Assembly (NCBI GenBank): GCA_963932145.1
Contig: OZ010586.1
Coordinates: forward strand, 68,151,254 to 68,215,253
Length of the DNA: 64,000 bases
DNA from: Acanthosepion lycidas
Lineage: Eukaryota; Mollusca; Cephalopoda; Sepiida; Sepiidae
Direction: 5' to 3'
The position numbers were made by a program, and so were the translations under genes. Shown piece after piece: positions 21,376 to 34,077 of this stretch (its first letter is position 1; each line of letters opens with the position of its first letter). The notes under the pieces were generated by a model that was not told where the DNA came from, ran no database searches, and saw only the letters and a list, made by a program, of their open reading frames with translations.

Positions 21376-22220
21376 TTAACACACACACACACACGCATAC
21401 GCTCAAATAGACGCGCGCGTAAACTCACTCTCTCTTTCTTCCCCTCCTCTCTCTCCTTTTCTTTCTCCCTTTCTTCCCCTTCATTCTCTCTCCCCACTTC
21501 TCTCTCTCTCTATCTGCAGTATGGTTTCCCCAATTCTTAAATTTAATTAGTAGATGTGCAGCTGCCATCTCTCTACAAATGTTCAAATCGTTGTTTTATT
21601 TTACGATGTAAAATAGATGTAGACTATTATTTTGTCTACTACTATTTTTTTTTTCATTTTAATCTATGCTGCTTTTTATTGCAGCTTCTCAAACCGCCAT
21701 TTTCTGGTGAACGAAAAAAAAGAAAAAGTTTTAAACTAACTCGGATCTCTTAATTTTCGACCCGATATCTTAAAAAAGAGAGGTGAAGAATTGCAATAAA
21801 AAACTAACATTAATTAAGATCAATTTGATTTTAATTTATGTTGCGATACGAGTCAAAAATGTTAATTTTATGTAATAATAATTTCAAGATATAAACAAAT
21901 GATAAAAAAATGCTTTCTACTATATTTTTAGCTAAAATAAGTAATACTTGTTTCAAATCAGATTAATGAAACATTAAATAAGCTAATTTTCTGCAAATAA
22001 TGTTTCAGAAAATTTTATTTTTGGAAAATGTTTAACAAAAATAAACTTATCTTGTATTGATGCATCTTCTTATATGGACGAATTTATTGATATTACTGTT
22101 CAATAGAAAAATGGATTACAATCAATATAAATTCGGTTCGAAATACAACAAATTCTTTTGCTCATGAAGAATATTAAATTTAATATATTATCTAGAAATT
22201 AAAACAAAAATGAATTATTT
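21376..22220. other. CA/CT-rich then AT-rich stretch
   Basis: A short CA run (21380-21394) and a CT-rich tract (21428-21513) precede about 700 bases of AT-rich DNA. An acceptor-like TTTTTATTGCAG ends at 21684; the frame needed by the 14939 exon closes at a TGA 25 bases later. No gene is supported. Confidence 0.5.
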
Positions 22221-22224
22221 TTAA

Positions 22225-22694
22225 CCCTTTGCCACCTCTGCGCGTCATATGTAATGCAAAAGACATGCGATTTCCATTCCCATGCATCATATGAGGTGTG
22301 TACACGAGCCATGACTTTAAAAGAGTGGTAAAACTAAGGATGCTTAAGGAAAGAGTCTACTATTTGGCAGGAAGTCTGAGGAAAGACCTAATCTAATATT
22401 TTGTGTATCATATATGACCACCGGAGGCTTGACTGATAAGGTTTCAAATGAAGTGGGAAAATAGATGTCAAAAGACATCTATTTTCCCACTTTATTGAAA
22501 TGATTATAACCTTTGCAGAACATAGTAAAAATAACTTATGATTTGTACGTTCTGTGGAACACACAGAACGTACAAATTATTTTTATTATGTGAAACACAA
22601 TGTATCAGCACATTCTATTTGCTAAATAAGCTGAGCTGCTTTGCAATACTTATAAATCTGAAAAAAAAGCATACCCAAAAGGACAGGCAACGGA
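22225..22694. mobile_element. piggyBac-like non-autonomous element, short copy
   Basis: It is bounded by TTAA at 22221-22224 and 22695-22698, the hallmark target duplication of piggyBac elements. The ends read CCCTTTGCC (left) and GGCAACGGA (right, from an expected GGCAAAGGG). Inside are two strong hairpins (22451-22492 and about 22540-22580) and one and a half copies of a 33-base motif (22339-22388). The second copy of this element, at about 31665-34077, has the motif expanded about sixty-fold. No transposase is encoded. Confidence 0.78.
22339..22388 (+). repeat. Single progenitor-like copy of the 33-base minisatellite unit
   Basis: GATGCTTAAGGAAAGAGTCT and the following TACTATTTGGCAG match one array unit with small differences, followed by a half unit GAAGTCTGAGGAAAGA. 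Flanks on both sides (AAACTAAG before, CCTAATCTAATATTTTGTG after) match the flanks of the large array. Confidence 0.8.
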
Positions 22695-22698
22695 TTAA

Positions 22699-23560
22699 TT
22701 TTTTTAAATGCATTTTAAAACTAAGTATAGCTTTTTTTAAGGAATCTATAGTGCTTCAGGTCATAATAAAATCAGTTCTAATAGAAGTAGTCAGCTTTAT
22801 GATATTTTTTCCTTAATTATTAATTTTCCTCATATATTTTAAGTTTTTAATCAGAAAACGAAGTAAAAAGTGCACATTATAAATTGCTTAACATGTTATT
22901 AGATGTGAATGAATGCAAAAGACGTGGGAAATGTCGGACGAAAGGACCAATCAAACCTGTGGGCGAGGCTCTTAAAATCCAATCAAATATGAGTAAAATA
23001 CTTGCGAAACCTGTTGATATAAGAAATAGATTTGGTGATGTGGCAAATAATGAAACGACATTCATATTTATAAATATAATTACACACAGAGACACGCGCG
23101 CACACACATATATATATATATAGGATTATTTTTAATAACTTCTCTCTTGATACTTGACACAGATAATTCCCACGGGTTGCTCTTATCAGACCTGCATCAG
23201 GTTTCTGCAGGATCATGAACGAACATCTTCACAATTTTGTGATACCTGACGATGATTTTTGAAACCTCAAGTATTGTTTTACCATTATCAAGCTCGAAGT
23301 TATTAAATATTACTCTTTTTTTGTCAAATTAGACTTATGGCCCATTTTAAAGCTTTAATTCTCCCGACTTGGCTATTAATTTGAAACTTTGGAAGTTTGA
23401 GATATTACATCCAAATGGCTGTAGCTTGTTTACATTGGCTCAAAACAATCCAGATTTTGTCCTTACGTGGGACATAAACGTTGACATCATTCAGCCTTCA
23501 GATTTCAATGTCTTTAATTTATATACCGATAAAACATGAGCTGGATAGTGGTGTGAGCTG
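22699..23560. other. AT-rich stretch, no gene seen
   Basis: Includes a short CA/TA tract (23098-23121). The two overlapping open frames near 22877-23123 are on opposite strands and lack motifs. Confidence 0.5.
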
Positions 23561-23562
23561 CA

Positions 23563-23606
<44 letters not shown>

Positions 23607-23669
23607 GGCCTGACGATTGCATATAGCATGAAACAGACTGTCGCCTCTAAGTGTTGACTTCTATGTTCA

Positions 23670-23683
<14 letters not shown>
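23561..23683 (+). repeat. (CA)n-(TA)n and F4 foldback fragment
   Basis: CA (23561-23590) and TA (23591-23606) runs lead straight into the right arm of the F4 family: GGCCTGACGATTGCATATAG, then GTCGCCTCTAAGTGTTGAC, then TTCACTTTTATATA. Another TA run follows. Confidence 0.75.
23607..23645 (+). ncRNA. Hammerhead ribozyme-like motif
   Basis: The conserved core is present: GGC (stem I), CTGACGA, a stem II with TGC/GCA pairing around an ATATA loop, GAAAC, a five-base stem III loop, then GTC at the expected cleavage position, followed by GCC closing stem I. Only 3 bp of stem I survive because the TA run replaces the outer stem. The first base pair of stem II is a T-T mismatch, which would weaken activity. 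Confidence 0.45.
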
Positions 23684-23718
<35 letters not shown>

Positions 23719-23900
23719 TATAATTATTTTTTTAAAATATGTATTCATCGCGACATAGAAATTACCATGTTTCGAAACCAAAACCTAAATCTTAAATTAA
23801 TTATAATATTATGCTCTACTGTGTTACGAGTACTTTTTAAAAAAAAATAAATGCTAAGGAACTCTGGATTTTAAAACTGAGTGTTCTTTCTTTTTCTTTT

Positions 23901-23986
<86 letters not shown>

Positions 23987-24005
23987 TAAGTATCCTGAAA
24001 TTTTC
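23684..24005. repeat. Two (TA)n tracts with AT-rich spacer
   Basis: TA runs at about 23685-23717 and 23903-23982. The second is one of the longest in the window. Confidence 0.92.
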
Positions 24006-24019
24006 ATAAAGAAATGCAT

Positions 24020-25330
24020 TCCTGAACTGACTCCTGTTCTCTTTAAACTTTACATAAAGTATCTTTCTGCATCTTGCTTTTCAGCCTGTTGAAAATCCTC
24101 TTCTGTAGTTCCTGTTTTTAAGAACATTGATGAACACGCTGATCAGTAGAATTATCGTCGTATTTGTCGTTTACCACAAAGTAATAGAGACACTAATCAA
24201 TAACGAATTGGTTAAGAATCTCACTTAACACGACCTTCTTTCAGACAAATGATATGGTCGTTCCCTTATCACTGAGCGAGTCTGTCAAGCTTTAGATAAG
24301 AATAACACAACTCGAGCTGTGGCTTTAGATATCCCGAAGCGTTTGACAGGGTTTGGCATGATGGTCATATTCACAAACTGAATGGCTATTGTGCCTTTTG
24401 GCCGAATTTTCTCTTTGATCTTGTCTTTGTTAAAAATCATGCTGTGAAAATCATGTTGAAAGGCTTCTAGATCCTTTCACGTTGATGCATGTGTCTCCCA
24501 GGACTTTATCTTACTTTGCTTCGTATCTTCATCAACAACGTTTCCGATGTCATCATTTTCGAAACTATAGTTCTAATAAGGTAAAACCCGCAGCTGATCT
24601 CGAAGATAACCTTCAATCAGTTGTAATCAGGTGCAAGAAATGGCCTGTAAATTTTAACGCCTCGTAAAAGAAACTGCCGTCTTTTAGTCACCATAGAAAA
24701 ACATTTTTGCCTTCCATGCAGCATGGCTGGTGCTAACCACCAGGAGTGCAACCTATTTCGCCTTCTCAGTTTTTCCGTTGACATGAAGTTAAATGATTAT
24801 ATTGAATCAACCCAAAACCATATTGCACCTTTATAAACCTACCATTCATCTTGCACTGAACATTGCTGCCACATATGGTCCGGTGCCTATGCCATATATC
24901 TCAGGATTCTTGGCAACATCCAGAGAATGATCTGTAATGTTATCGGCCCTGACCTGGTATCTCGGCTTCAGTCACTTAACCGCCTCCGCAATGTGTCTTT
25001 CCTTTGTCTTTTTTTTATAAATATTTTCATGACAATTGTTCTCATGAGCTTTCTTCCTTTGTACCTCGGCCCTAAGAAATTAAGCATCTTACTAAATTGG
25101 CAACTATGTCTCATCGTTTTATTGTTGAAACAGTTAGATGCAAACATAAGTTCTATTCTAAAAGTTACTTTTTTCACCTGTGGAACTCTCTCCCAGCTTC
25201 TTGTTTCCGTGTCATCTGCGATCTTCAAAATTTAAATGTATCAATTGCCATCTTCTGTCTTCCCGAAAACTCTTCTTTCTTTCTTCTCACTAACATCGTT
25301 CTCAATTTATTTCATTGTGCTTTAATTACA
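24020..25330 (+). mobile_element. LINE family A, RT domain to 3' end, heavily decayed
   Basis: Across three frames it reads PELTPVLFKLYIKYLSASCF, KSSSVVPVFKN, AFDRVWHDGHIHKLNGY (RT block), then VKPAADLEDNLQS (24482-24667), and further on a degraded C-terminal tail. It includes the RT region that the copy at 7577 lacks. Many stops and shifts show it is old. The 5' part is missing. Confidence 0.82.
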
Positions 25331-25344
25331 CTTACATGAGATGA

Positions 25345-25348
<4 letters not shown>

Positions 25349-25427
<79 letters not shown>

Positions 25428-25443
25428 CGCACACGCGCGTGTG
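25349..25443. repeat. (TA)n-(GT)n microsatellite
   Basis: A TA run of ~55 bases is followed by GT and a short GC/GT mix. Confidence 0.95.
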
Positions 25444-25880
25444 TTTCATTAAAGATGACAGGCAAGGTACTGGGATTAAGCTTTTTATTTATTTTTTTTT
25501 TTCGTTCGAACAAGTGTTTTCTTTTCTAGACACAGAGTGTCCAAAATGTCTCTAATTCCGAGCGCTTTCGGCTATACTTTTAGCCATTATCAAGGATGAT
25601 TTTAATTTTCTTTTAAACCGGGTGTATGAGTTACCTGGCTCATTAGGATTTATTTATTTTACTTCTGCTCTACTTAGTGTATTGGGCATTCTTCGTTTTA
25701 ACTTATTACTCTCAGGGTTTTTTTTTTCATTGTACCTGATATTTTAGGTACTGGACGATTTCTTTCGCCTTGTTCGGAAGTTTCTGGTGCTTTCTTTTTT
25801 TCCATTTTTTCTCGGACGCTAATTTACTTGAACATTGTGTTATCCAGATTTTTTCACCAACTGAGTTTAAATAGATCTAC

Positions 25881-25882
<2 letters not shown>
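25444..25882. other. AT-rich stretch with a weak hammerhead-like fragment
   Basis: At 25556-25597 the minus strand reads CTTGATAATGGCT...AGCCGAAAGCGCT. This resembles a decayed CTGATGA...GAAA motif and nearly matches 49372-49410. I do not call it functional. Confidence 0.4.

Positions 25883-25935
<53 letters not shown>
25883..25935. repeat. (TA)n tract, left flank of a foldback
   Basis: It abuts the long hairpin at 25936. A second TA tract follows the hairpin at about 26267. Confidence 0.95.
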
Positions 25936-25939
<4 letters not shown>

Positions 25940-26237
25940 TCATGAATCATTCATACAAAGAACAAATATAGAGGTTAATGGTTTAAATGGCGAGAATACA
26001 TCATCGCAAACAATATAAATAAGATACATCAACCCCGGACCTGTATATGAATGATATGATCCCCGTTTATAAATTAAAAAGACCTTATGCAAATGGAATT
26101 TATAAACGGGGATCATATCATTCATGTACAGGTTCGGGGTTGATATATCTTATTTATATTGTTTGCGATGATGTATTCTCGCCATTTAAATCATTAACCT
26201 TTATATTTGTTTTTTGTATGAATGATTCATGAGTTTA
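25936..26237. mobile_element. ~300-base foldback with 140-base arms
   Basis: The left arm (25936-26075) and right arm (26097-26237) are near-perfect reverse complements around a 21-base loop (26076-26096). Motifs appearing on both sides include GGGGATCATATCATTCATG and GCGATGATGTATTCTCGCC. Both flanks lead to TA microsatellites. The overlapping open frames on opposite strands are near-identical because of the palindrome. Confidence 0.85.
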
Positions 26238-26263
26238 TAAATTATAATTGCACCTTTTAATTG

Positions 26264-27545
<1,282 letters not shown>

Positions 27546-27547
27546 TT

Positions 27548-27640
27548 GTTTAGGTTGGCACAGGGCGCCAATTTTGGAGCACCTAATGAAGATCCAGCAA
27601 AACTGTAGTAATAATGGCTTGCTACACTATTTCGTTAAAC
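27548..27640 (-). mobile_element. Degenerate S1-like SINE
   Basis: GGCACAGGGC, then AATGAAGATCC, then GGCTTGCTACACTA occur in the order of the S1 family on the minus strand, with many differences. A lone GGCACAAGGCC block also occurs at 28152. Confidence 0.35.
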
Positions 27641-28900
27641 CCAACGGTGAGATATTCATCTGAAGCTATTTGGTAACAGGGTGTTTGCATACAAGACGCC
27701 TTTGTGAATCAAAAGATGGTTTATACTAACTTTACAAAAAGGTTATGATGCAAAATTTAAAGTCAAAATTTAGCTTATATTACTAGAGTTAGTGTATAAA
27801 GTGATTATCGTTTGATTGGAGGAAATGGTTGAGATTCAAATGTTTTGTGATGTCAGTGAATACTATTTGTCACTTTCGTAATGTTCATTATAGAGCCTTT
27901 GTAATCGCAAATACGACTATAGTACGCCTTCGAATAATACTGGTGTCAGACGCCTTCGAATAATAGTAACTTAGTAGCTAATAGTACTTGCTCGATAATA
28001 CTCGCTCGAACAGTAATCACCGTATTGGTCCAAATAGAGAATGACACTATTCTCTATTCGGATCAAAGAGCATAGAGTATAGCGGTCCGTATAGTGATAG
28101 AGGTGAAAATAGCAATAACGATAATGTTTACAGCACAAGTTGTACAGATATGGCACAAGGCCCAAAAGGGGAATGGGGGGAAAGAATGGTCTTCTTCTGT
28201 CTTACGGTAAAACTTAGCTAGTCAGAAACACTGACCCAAACATACAACAATATTTCCTTTTACTAAAACAACGTATTCTTACTTACCATTCTTACCTCAT
28301 CCACCATAATGCCCCAGAATGTCAATGAAGTCTTAACTAGTCTCCATATGTACAATTCATTGTCTGGCGGTGGGGAAGAAAATAACAATTTAAAAATCTA
28401 AAAACCCCAACGAGTATTAAAAATAGCAATAACGATCATTTAGACGTCACGCGACTTCCTACTTATGCGTTTCTTCTATGGTCACGTAGTCTACTTAATT
28501 CAATAATGGGATCGCCTGTTTTTGCCCACTGGCAATCTATGTTCAAACTCAAGTGTCGGCAGCGACACTTTATTCCTATATAACAAAATGCTATTTTTCG
28601 AAAAACATCTTTTGGTAAAATGACCTGACACTCCTATTTTTATTATTTATATCCGGATTAACGTCCTCATTTCGCTTCGTATTATCACAACGTTTCGGTC
28701 GTTGTGTCGTCCGGTTTTCTTAAGATATTAGTCAGAGTGTAAATAATGTAAATGATAATATCTCCGGATCCGGTTAATTCAGACAAAAATGACACTCCTA
28801 ATATTATGTTTTGCCGCCATTAATTTAGTGTATTTATTTATCTGTAGCCATAAGTATACCATCAAAAGATCTCTTTCCTGATTTATTTGTTGGAATAATC

Positions 28901-28931
<31 letters not shown>

Positions 28932-29765
28932 GAAGAAGAAGAAGAAGAAGAAGATATTTAAATAATAATAAGATCTTCAAAAAGCTATCAAAATACAAGG
29001 ACTTTGAAATCGAAATCTCAAAAATGTAGCACATGGGAACATCGACAATTCCTGTTGTAGTAGGAGCATTCAGATTGGCTGGAAAATATTCCAGTAGACT
29101 AAATGAAGAGATTCTTGGAAACCTATGCTTTAAAGAAATACAAAAAAAATTGTTCTCACGAGTACAGCCGACATCTTACGAAGGGCTTTATCCATGTAAA
29201 ATATTTTCTTTTTTTGTTTGTTTATGTCAGTGGAAAATGTCATGATGACATTTCTAACCTTAGGTCTCCGGGCGGGAGCCGAAACGAAATATGTAGACTC
29301 CAGAAATCAAAGGAAATAAAATAATAATAATAATACACTTAAGAGAAAAGTGCAATTTAAGAAAAGAAAAAGAAAAGAAAAACAGTGTTTGACAATGTTA
29401 AACAATATTTCGACAGTATGTCTGTCTTCGTCAAGTTATATTTAAAAACTTTTTTTTAAAGTATATAAATTTACATATCTTTGTACAAACGTTGCTTGTT
29501 TCGTAAAGAAAAAAAAAACGGCTGTATTGGTAATTAACGCGTCAAGACGAATGAAACGCCGCCAGCATGAAGGCATGAAACGTGCATAAAATGATGGTGA
29601 TCTTGCTCATCTTAGAATTTCCGTTAGTTGATTAGGTACTAAAAGGAATTCATCAAACAGCTGAGTATAAATCTTATGAAATTCTCCTGTCATTCTGTTC
29701 ATTCCCCCAAGTGGGGTGGGGGAGTGTTCTAGTAACTATCCTCATGCGTTTTAAGTGTCTGAAGT
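27641..29765. other. AT-rich stretch with small repeats
   Basis: Contains a repeated ACGCCTTCGAATAATA (27928, 27950), a short perfect hairpin near 28035-28062, and an AAT/AAG trinucleotide tract (28900-28955). I recognise no gene. Confidence 0.5.
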
Positions 29766-29769
29766 AGAG

Positions 29770-30055
29770 TAAACGAACAGATATCAAGGAGACAGAAGAT
29801 AACAATTGACTTTGCATTTAAATTTTTAAAGATTGTAGACGCCAGGGAAGCAAGAATGCGGAAAGGACTTCCACAGGTGAGAAGTGCGTGAAAAGAAACT
29901 ATTAGAACATACAGTTGCATCTTGCTAGTTCGCTGCAAAACGATGAGACCTAGTTGCCAATCTAGTAGTACGTTTAAATGCAAGCACCAAGGAGGAATTC
30001 TCCTGGGAACAATTGCCATGAAAATATTTGTAGAAAAGGCACATAGAAGCTTGTA
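29770..30055 (-). mobile_element. LINE family A, C-terminal fragment
   Basis: The minus-strand frame 29729-30019 carries a shifted version of the family tail, with FKNLNAKSIVIFCLLD. The nucleotide blocks CATTTAAATTTTTAAAGATT and TGAAAAGAAACTATTAGAAC are shared with 17220-17310. Confidence 0.75.
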
Positions 30056-31133
30056 TTAAGTCATGACTATAAATAATTTCAATGCATGACATAGCTTAAA
30101 AAAAGTAAAATCATTATTTAATCTATATCTATAATTCTCAAAATGTGTGTGTATGTATGTGTGTGTGATCGGATGTTGTTTATGCGTTTCCACAGTTTTC
30201 ATCCGATTTCGATGATTTTTTTTTTGTTTCATAGATAATTCTTCAGTGCCGGTTTTCAGTCCAAATTGGCTGGAAAAATTACAATCTTGAAGGCGAAAAA
30301 TCGAAAAAACTGTTTTTTACACATTGCGCAAAAACCAAAGACAAAATTTAATGTCTGTAAAAAACAACGTATAATCAATTCAGAGCGCTTAAATCTAATG
30401 CAAAAGATTATTAGAATTTAAAAAAATTATATTATAAATAAAAATTATCGTATATTATTATCATGATGGTCCATGTAAAGGTTCCTTCCTTGCAAGATTG
30501 AGAACGCAAAAAAAAATGTCCTTTTCAGGGCCACACCCCATTCAAATTGTTAACCCCTATTTTCAGGTGGGCTGATTTTAAACTTAAACTGCTCCAATTG
30601 AATGGCAAAAATTCCTAGTAATGAAACACCCAGTCAAAGACAGGTTATACTGCTAATTATGATATAATCGCCTCCAATCGTTGCTCAGTTGTAGAGAGTC
30701 ATGATCACCGACGTCCTGATGTTATTAAACAAAAAAAGAAAGTAAAGAAAAATAAAGAATAATGCAAAATGCTAGAAGGATTGGTTAGGGGAGCAGCAGA
30801 TTGAAAAGAAATAAAACCAGGAAGGTTAAATCAGGTTTAATTGCTGTCAGGATTAAAAATGTTTAACATGCTTCATTTTTTACCTTCTATCGCTGAAATC
30901 TTCTGTGTTCCTAATATATGTACGGTTAGAGTCATAGCTAGCTGTTCAAAAATAGAAATAGACAGAGTTCGATGCATTCATTTTCGCACAAATATCCTTG
31001 AGAAAGATATGATTCGCTCTCTTCTTCCAGCCAGCCTTGGGCTAAATAGCACAACAGACAGGTTCTCTCTACATGTTTGGTGACATCTCTAGGAGAAGGA
31101 CAACTTGTGTGTTATTTGAACCAGAAATAAAGC

Positions 31134-31171
<38 letters not shown>

Positions 31172-31600
31172 TCGGCCTTCTAAGCACTTCTATAGACAAC
31201 GGAATTGAGTGTTATAATTTAGTGTGTATGCGCGACTGAGTTCAAGGTCAATGTGTGCCAAGTGGCTCCACTTTGTGTACTTTAGCTCCGTCGCCATAGC
31301 AACAGTCCCGATACTTTTTGACCAGACCTAGTATATTAAATCAAATAACCTACAATTACGACACAATATATTGCAGTGTCATATTACTATTTATTCCGAT
31401 CTCAAAAGAAAAAAAAAATCTCTGAAAGACTGTATGTGACATTTAGAACAATTCTTTGCTTAGTAATGATAAACAGTTCTCGGAAGATGGAATTATGAAA
31501 TTCAGAGAAAAATGACAGAAAATAGACGAAAGAAACGATAGTTCAACATGGCTAAAGAAAAAAAAAACGTTATTTTTCTTTATTAAACCGAACGAACATT
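30056..31600. other. Unassigned stretch, (CAT)n at 31138-31168
   Basis: A GTGTGTGTATGTATG tract near 30145 is followed by sequence that looks like an unclassified interspersed repeat (30180-30380). At 31030-31137, GGCTAAATAGCACAACAGACAGG and GGAGAAGGACAAC recall the S2 SINE, with the (CAT)n as a possible tail. No gene is recognised. Confidence 0.45.
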
Positions 31601-31664
31601 TTACGTTATCCAATAAGTTAGTGAGTTAAAAAGTCATAATTGTGGCCACCCAGTAAGGATTACT

Positions 31665-34077
31665 CCCCAGTAGGATGTCGGCATCATATGTAATGCAAAG
31701 GAGATGTGATTTCCATGTCCATGCATCATATATGCCGCACACGAGCCATAGTTTTAAAAGAGGGGAGGTAAAACTAAGGATGTCTTAAGAAAAGAGTCTA
31801 CTATTGAGCAGGACGTCTTAAGAAAAGAGTCTACTATTGAGCAAGACGTCTTAAGAGAAGAGTCTACTATTGAGCAGGACGTATGAAGAAAAGAGTCTAC
31901 TATTGAGCAGGACGTCATAAGAAAAGAGTCTACTATTGAGCAGGACGTCATAAGAAAAGAGTCTACTATTGAGCAGGACGTCTTAAGAAAAGTGTATAAT
32001 ATTGAGCAAGACGTCTTAAGAAAAGTGTCTACTATTGAGCAAGACGTCTTAAGAAAAGAGTCTACTATTGAGCAGGACGTCTTAAGAAAAGAGTCAGTCT
32101 ACTATTGAGCTAGATGTTTTAAGAAAAGAGTCTACTATTGAGCAGGACGTCTTAAGAAAAGAGTCTACTGTTGAGCTGGACGTCTTAAGAAAAGAGTCTA
32201 CTATTGAGCAGGACGTCTTAAGAAAAGAGTCAGTCTACTATTGAGCTAGATGTTTTAAGAAAAGAGTCTACTATTGAGCAGGACGTCTTAAAAAAAGAGT
32301 CTACTATTGAGCAGGACGTATTAAGAAAAGAGTCTACTATTGAGCAAGACGTCTTAAGAAAAGAGTCTACTATTGAGCAAGATGTCTTAAGAAAAGAGTC
32401 TACTATTGAGCAGGACGTATTAAGAAAAGAGTCTACTATTGAGCAGGACGTGATAAGAAAAGAGTCTACTATTCAGCAAGACGTCTTAAGAAAAGTGTAT
32501 AATATTGAGCAAGACGTCTTAAGAAAAGAGTCAGTCTACTATTGAGCTAGATGTCTTAAGAAAAGAGGCTGCTATTGAGCAAGACGTCTTAAGAAAAGAG
32601 TCTACTATTGAGCAGGACGTCTTAAGAAAAGAGTCTACTAATATGCAAGACGTCTTAAGAAAAGAGTCTACTATTGTTGAGGACGTATTAAGAAAAGAGT
32701 CTACTATTAAACAGGACGTCTTAAGAAAAGAGGCTGCTATTGATCAAGACGTCTTAAGAAAAGTGTCTACTATTGAGCAGACCGTCTTAAGAAAAGAGTC
32801 TACTATTGAGCAGGACGTCTTAAGAAAAGAGTCTACTATTGTGAAAGACGTCTTAAGAAAAGAGTCTACTATTGAGCAAGACGTCGAAGAAAAGAATCTA
32901 CTATTGAGCTGGACTTCTTAAGAAAAGAGTATACTATTGAGCATGACGTCTTAAAAAAAGTCTACTATTAAGCAAGACGTTTTAAGAAAAGAGTCTACTT
33001 TTGTGCAAGACGTCTTAAGAAAAGAGTCTACTATTGAGTAGGACGTCTTAAAAAAGAGTCTACTATTGAGCAAGACGTCTTAAGAAAAGAGTCTACTATT
33101 AAGCAAGACGTCTTAAGAAAAGAATCTACTATTGAGCAAGACGTCTTAAGAAAAGAGTCTACTATTGAGCAGAACGTCTTAAGAAAAGAGTCTACTATTG
33201 AGCAAGACGTCTTAAGAAAAGAGTCTACTATTAAGCAAGACGTCTTAAGAAAAGAGTCTACTATTGAGCAGGACGTATTAAGAAAAGAGTCTACTATTGA
33301 GCAGGACGTATTAAGAAAAGAGTCTACTATTGAGCAAGACGTCTTAAGAAACGAGTCTACTATTGAGCAGAACGTATTAAGAAAAGAGTCTACTACTGAG
33401 CAAGACCTCTTAAGAAAAGTGTATACTATTTAGCAGGATGTCTTAAGAAAAGAGTCTATTACTGAGCAAGTCGTCTTAAGAACAGTGTCTACTATTGAGC
33501 AGGACGTATTAAGAAAAGAGTCTATTGAGCAAGACGTCTTAAGAAAAGAGTCTACTATTATGCAAGACGTCTTAAGAAAAGAGTCTACTATTGAGGAGGG
33601 CGTATTAAGAAAAGAGTCTACTATTGAGCAGGACGTCTTAAGAAAAGAGTCTACTGTTGAGCTGGACGTATTAAGAAAAGTGTCTACTATTAAGCAAGAC
33701 GTCTTAAGAAAAGAGTCTACTATTGAGCAGGATCTATTAAGAAAAGAGTCTACTATTGAGCAGAATGAGCAAGACGTCTTAAGAATGTCCTAATCTAATA
33801 TTTTGTGTATCATATATGATCACAGGACGCTTCACTGATAATGTAAATTCTTAAATGAAAGACATCTATTTTTCCACTTTATTGAAATGATTATAAACTT
33901 TGCAACACATGTGACTCACAGAACTTATGATGAACATTTTTTTATTACGTGAAACACTATATATCAACACATTCTATTTGCCAAATAAGCTGAATAGCCG
34001 TGCAGTAGTTATAAATCTGAAAACAAGCATGAACTTTTGGATAGTACACACAAAAATGCCCTGGGCAGGCAAAGGTT
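31665..34077. mobile_element. piggyBac-like non-autonomous element carrying a giant minisatellite
   Basis: Left and right flanks of the array match the 22225-22694 element. On the left, GCATCATATGTAATGCAAA then GCATCATAT and ACGAGCCATA; on the right, CTAATCTAATATTTTGTG, CATCTATTT, CACATTCTATTTG-type blocks. The right end reads GGCAAAGGT followed by TTAA (34078-34081), better conserved than in the short copy. The left terminus is decayed and I cannot place its TTAA, so the start is approximate. About 2.0 kb of its ~2.4 kb is the internal array. Confidence 0.72.
31779..33786 (+). repeat. 33-base minisatellite, about 60 units
   Basis: The unit is GACGTCTTAAGAAAAGAGTC followed by TACTATTGAGCAG. 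The array spans ~2008 bases (about 60.8 units). Frequent variants swap GTC/GTA and CAG/CAA. Three units carry an extra four bases (AGTCAGTC, at 32091, 32227 and 32528); the first two are 136 bases apart (4 x 33 + 4) in a repeated four-unit block. Each consensus unit has no stop in one frame and would read DVLRKESTIEQ, giving partial open frames at 32643-32921 and 33485-33793. There is no sign of a promoter or of a fixed start. Confidence 0.97.

Noticed and set aside
21684-21710. Second exon for the signal-peptide gene
   Set aside because: The acceptor looks good, but the required frame stops after 8 codons; without RNA data it is unsupported.
31779-33786. CRISPR array
   Set aside because: The units are directly adjacent with no unique spacers, and the genome is eukaryotic; it is a minisatellite inside a transposon.
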